From: Desulfobulbaceae bacterium
GTDB taxonomy: Bacteria; Desulfobacterota; Desulfobulbia; Desulfobulbales; Desulfobulbaceae
DNA: 7,474 nucleotides
Assembly (NCBI GenBank): GCA_007121995.1
Contig: SKJK01000038.1
Span: 1-7,474, forward strand
Reading direction: 5' to 3'
Shown piece by piece: positions 5,950 through 7,474 of this stretch (position 1 is its first letter; each line of letters begins with the position of its first letter). A program made the position numbers and the translations under genes. A model generated the notes under the pieces. The model did not search any database. It worked only from the letters and a program-made list of their open reading frames with translations, and was not told where the DNA came from.

Positions 5950-5955
5950 GCTCCT
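5888..5955. repeat. 68-bp inverted repeat with nested hairpins
   Basis: Two 24-bp arms (5888-5911 and 5932-5955) match at 22 of 24 positions in inverted orientation around a 20-nt centre. The left arm starts AGGAGCCCAC and ends GTGGGCGATA; the right arm starts TATCGCCCAC and ends GAGCTCCT. The left arm also contains a smaller perfect hairpin, GCCCAC-TACT-GTGGGC (5893-5908), and the right arm a decayed version of it, so the DNA could form a cruciform. It overlaps the 3' end of the truncated zinc-binding gene. A T-run (TTTTT near 5964) follows after about 8 nt, too far for a good intrinsic terminator, though weak termination of the ars operon is possible. From here to the minC promoter at 6071 I see no gene. 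Confidence 0.75.
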
Positions 5956-6070
5956 CCCGATGGTTTTTGTTCGTCAACCAACCGCACGCAAACGCTTGTA
6001 CCTCCCCCCGCTGTACATGCCCACCACATCGTGATCACATTGCGGATGTCACCGGAGCGCAGAGTAATGG

Positions 6071-6099
6071 TTGAGATTTGCGGCCTTAATTTGTATATG
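6071..6099 (+). promoter_or_regulatory. Sigma70-type promoter for minC
   Basis: TTGAGA (6071-6076, five of six matches) and TATATG (6094-6099, four of six) are separated by exactly 17 nt. Transcription would start near 6106, giving a leader of about 30 nt that contains the minC ribosome binding site AAGGA (6124-6128). This separates minC from the ars operon. Confidence 0.55.
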
Positions 6100-6135
6100 T
6101 TATGGCCTTGAATTTTGCCGAGCAAGGATCGTTAT

Positions 6136-6954
6136 ATGAAAACAAACAATAATTCCTCTGAGCCTTCCGCTTTTGAATTGAAAGGCAGTGTCCTCACTGT
6201 CATGGTGTTGCATGTCAGAGAGGTCGATCCAGACCTGCTCTCTTCGCAACTCCGTAAAAAAATAAATCAGTCCCGGGCTTTTTTCAAAAATGCGCCGGTT
6301 ATCATTGACCTCAAGGGGCTTGCCGAAGAACGGCAGGCAGCATTGGATATTCTCTCGCTTGCTTACACACTTCGAGGACTGGGGCTGGTTCCCGTAGGGG
6401 TCCGCGGGGATGAAGCCGACCTCGAGATGCGGGCACATCAGGCAGGCTTGGGCGTGCTGCCCGCGGCAAGGGCTGAAAAAACGGTCACAATACCGGAAGA
6501 CAAGGAGTCTATCGACCAGGAATCACCGCGGGAAGAACCGCCGCCACCGCCGGAACCGAAAACTACTGCCGCGGTTGAACCGGTTGAAAAACAAGAAGAT
6601 ACCATCGTCTCAGCCCGGGTGATCACCCATCCCATTCGCTCCGGTCAGCAGATCGTGGCGCCCCACGGAGATCTGGTCATTCTATCTTCGGTCAACGCCG
6701 GGGCGGAAGTCCTTGCTGCCGGGAATATTCACGTCTATGGTACGCTGCGTGGCCGAGCCTTGGCAGGCACCGGAGGGGATACGACCGCACGTATTTTCAG
6801 CCTGCAGTGCAACCCCGAACTCGTCGCCGTTGCTGGAGAATATGTGGTCAACGAAATGCTCGATAAACGATTTCTCAATCAGAGCGTGATAATCTCGCTT
6901 GAGGAAAATGGCTTGCGATTCAAAGCTATAGGCACATTTACCCCCTATGCGTGA
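6136..6954 (+). CDS. minC: Septum site-determining protein MinC
   Basis: MinC inhibits FtsZ polymerisation away from mid-cell and is recruited to the membrane by MinD. The 272-residue product has an N-terminal FtsZ-inhibiting domain (about 10-110, including FELKGSVLTVMVLHV and PVIIDLKGL), a long charged and Pro-rich linker (about 113-158, with PPPPP at 135-139), and the C-terminal beta-helix domain (about 160-240). The beta-helix has the classic pattern SGQQIVAPHGDLVILSSVNA, then GAEVLAAGNIHVYGTLRGRA and a segment around ARIFSLQCNPELVAVAGEY, the dimerisation and MinD-binding face. Length is somewhat above that of E. coli MinC (231), mostly because of the linker. The ATG at 6136 has AAGGA 7 nt upstream; a TTG at 6115 is less likely. 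minD follows on the same strand but 273 nt away, so it has its own promoter. Confidence 0.95.
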   Translation: MKTNNNSSEPSAFELKGSVLTVMVLHVREVDPDLLSSQLRKKINQSRAFFKNAPVIIDLKGLAEERQAALDILSLAYTLRGLGLVPVGVRGDEADLEMRAHQAGLGVLPAARAEKTVTIPEDKESIDQESPREEPPPPPEPKTTAAVEPVEKQEDTIVSARVITHPIRSGQQIVAPHGDLVILSSVNAGAEVLAAGNIHVYGTLRGRALAGTGGDTTARIFSLQCNPELVAVAGEYVVNEMLDKRFLNQSVIISLEENGLRFKAIGTFTPYA

Positions 6955-7069
6955 ACATGGTGTCTCTGTTTCCAGGCAGGTAAAAACATCCTCGGGTGCA
7001 GGTATAAGGCCTCCTGACCTGAGAACTGGAACCGATAATCAATGATGCAGTGCGGGTTAATCCTGCTCA

Positions 7070-7078
7070 TGGTATAAT
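7070..7078 (+). promoter_or_regulatory. Extended -10 promoter for minD
   Basis: TGGTATAAT is a perfect extended -10 (TG-N-TATAAT), with TATAAT at 7073-7078. No good -35 box is seen at the usual distance, which extended -10 promoters tolerate. Transcription would start near 7085, giving a leader of about 100-140 nt depending on which minD start is used. Upstream, 6955-7069 holds nothing else I can name. Confidence 0.5.
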
Positions 7079-7227
7079 GGCTTTTTTATAAAGGTACTCG
7101 TGCCGTACCCGTTCCCAGGCAGTCCACCTGCTGATGATATGGAGAGGCGGAGGCATTGAACAATCCTTGGTATGAGGAGCCGTACTCGATGAATGACGAC
7201 AGATTCCACCAAAAGGAGGAACCGAAG

Positions 7228-7474
7228 TTGGCAAAAGTGGTAGTTGTTACATCCGGCAAAGGTGGAGTGGGCAAGACGACCACCAGTGCTGCTTTTGCAG
7301 CGGGACTGGCACTGCGCGGATACAAAACGGTAGTTATCGATTTTGATGTCGGTTTGCGTAACCTCGATCTGATCATGGGCTGCGAACGAAGAGTAGTGTA
7401 CGATCTCCTCAATGTCATCCACGGTGAAGGCTCACTCAATCAGGCCTTGATCAAGGATAAAAGGGTTGGTAACC
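7228..7474 (+). CDS. minD: Septum site-determining protein MinD, N-terminal part, cut by window edge
   Basis: MinD is a membrane-associated ATPase that carries MinC to the cell poles and is released by MinE. The first 82 codons are present. The deviant Walker A motif SGKGGVGKTT lies at residues 9-18, with the signature lysine Lys11, followed by VVIDFDVGLRNLDLIMG (35-51), which contains the switch I aspartates Asp38 and Asp40. The TTG at 7228 is chosen as start because AAAGGAGG ends 8 nt upstream and the resulting N-terminus (M)AKVVVVTSGKGG has the normal family length. However, an in-frame ATG at 7189 with GAGGAG 9 nt upstream would add 13 residues (MNDDRFHQKEEPK); both starts may be used. 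The C-terminal amphipathic membrane helix and any minE lie outside the window. Confidence 0.93.
   Translation, partial: MAKVVVVTSGKGGVGKTTTSAAFAAGLALRGYKTVVIDFDVGLRNLDLIMGCERRVVYDLLNVIHGEGSLNQALIKDKRVGN

Noticed and set aside
5888..5955. Integron attC site
   Set aside because: The structure is a large imperfect hairpin, but the GTTRRRY and RYYYAAC core sites are absent and no integrase or cassette array is present.
5819..6034. Plus-strand frame across the inverted repeat with a short hydrophobic start
   Set aside because: It overlaps the zinc-binding gene start out of frame, has no ribosome binding site, and its sequence after the repeat looks non-coding. The hydrophobic stretch is too short to support a membrane protein.
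5931..6125. Minus-strand frame between the inverted repeat and minC
   Set aside because: It has no recognisable motif or ribosome binding site and overlaps the minC promoter; it could be a decayed fragment of a mobile element, but nothing supports that.
1..7474. CRISPR array, tRNA or rRNA gene
   Set aside because: No series of regularly spaced direct repeats, no cloverleaf-like sequence and no ribosomal RNA core sequence was recognised on either strand.

Overview
The window looks like chromosomal DNA of a Gram-negative, probably anaerobic bacterium. The best guess is the Desulfobacterota (Desulfobulbus-like or Geobacter-like relatives). This rests on the style of the proteins and on the gene set (an ArsR / DUF318-type permease / small redox-disulfide protein / DGC-type zinc-binding protein order beside housekeeping genes), not on any database search.

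Layout. (1) Positions 1-1554, minus strand: the first 77 codons of pabB (aminodeoxychorismate synthase component I), running off the left edge, preceded by a complete acetyl-CoA C-acetyltransferase (thiolase) gene. A very strong 15-bp hairpin sits in the thiolase-pabB gap, just before the pabB start. (2) Positions 1804-5949: a divergent arsenic/thiol-redox cluster. Leftward run a membrane VKOR-thioredoxin fusion gene and arsM (As(III) S-adenosylmethionine methyltransferase). Rightward run arsR, an ArsP/DUF318-type permease, a 76-residue redox-active disulfide protein, and the truncated start of a DGC-type zinc-binding protein. The 47-bp divergent gap holds a perfect 7-4-7 dyad (GTTATTTTACCAAATAAC) that overlaps a good leftward promoter and ends two bases before the arsR start codon, so one ArsR operator could control both arms. 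(3) Positions 5888-5955: a 68-bp inverted repeat with internal hairpins, at the break point of the truncated gene. (4) Positions 6071-7474: the cell-division genes minC (complete) and minD (first ~82 codons). Each has its own recognisable promoter, and they are separated by an unusually long gap with an ambiguous minD start.

How the cluster may work (inference): ArsR senses As(III) or a methylated trivalent form and releases both arms. ArsM methylates As(III). The permease exports a trivalent (possibly methylated) arsenical. Two disulfide proteins, one membrane-bound and probably facing the periplasm and one cytosolic, manage the thiol/disulfide chemistry. No arsenate reductase (ArsC) and no classical As(III) pump (ArsB or Acr3) is visible, so detoxification here seems to rest on methylation plus the ArsP-type permease. 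The most interesting points are this unusual cluster composition, the VKOR-Trx fusion with an extra Cys-containing tail, the shared operator, and the inverted-repeat scar at the truncated gene.
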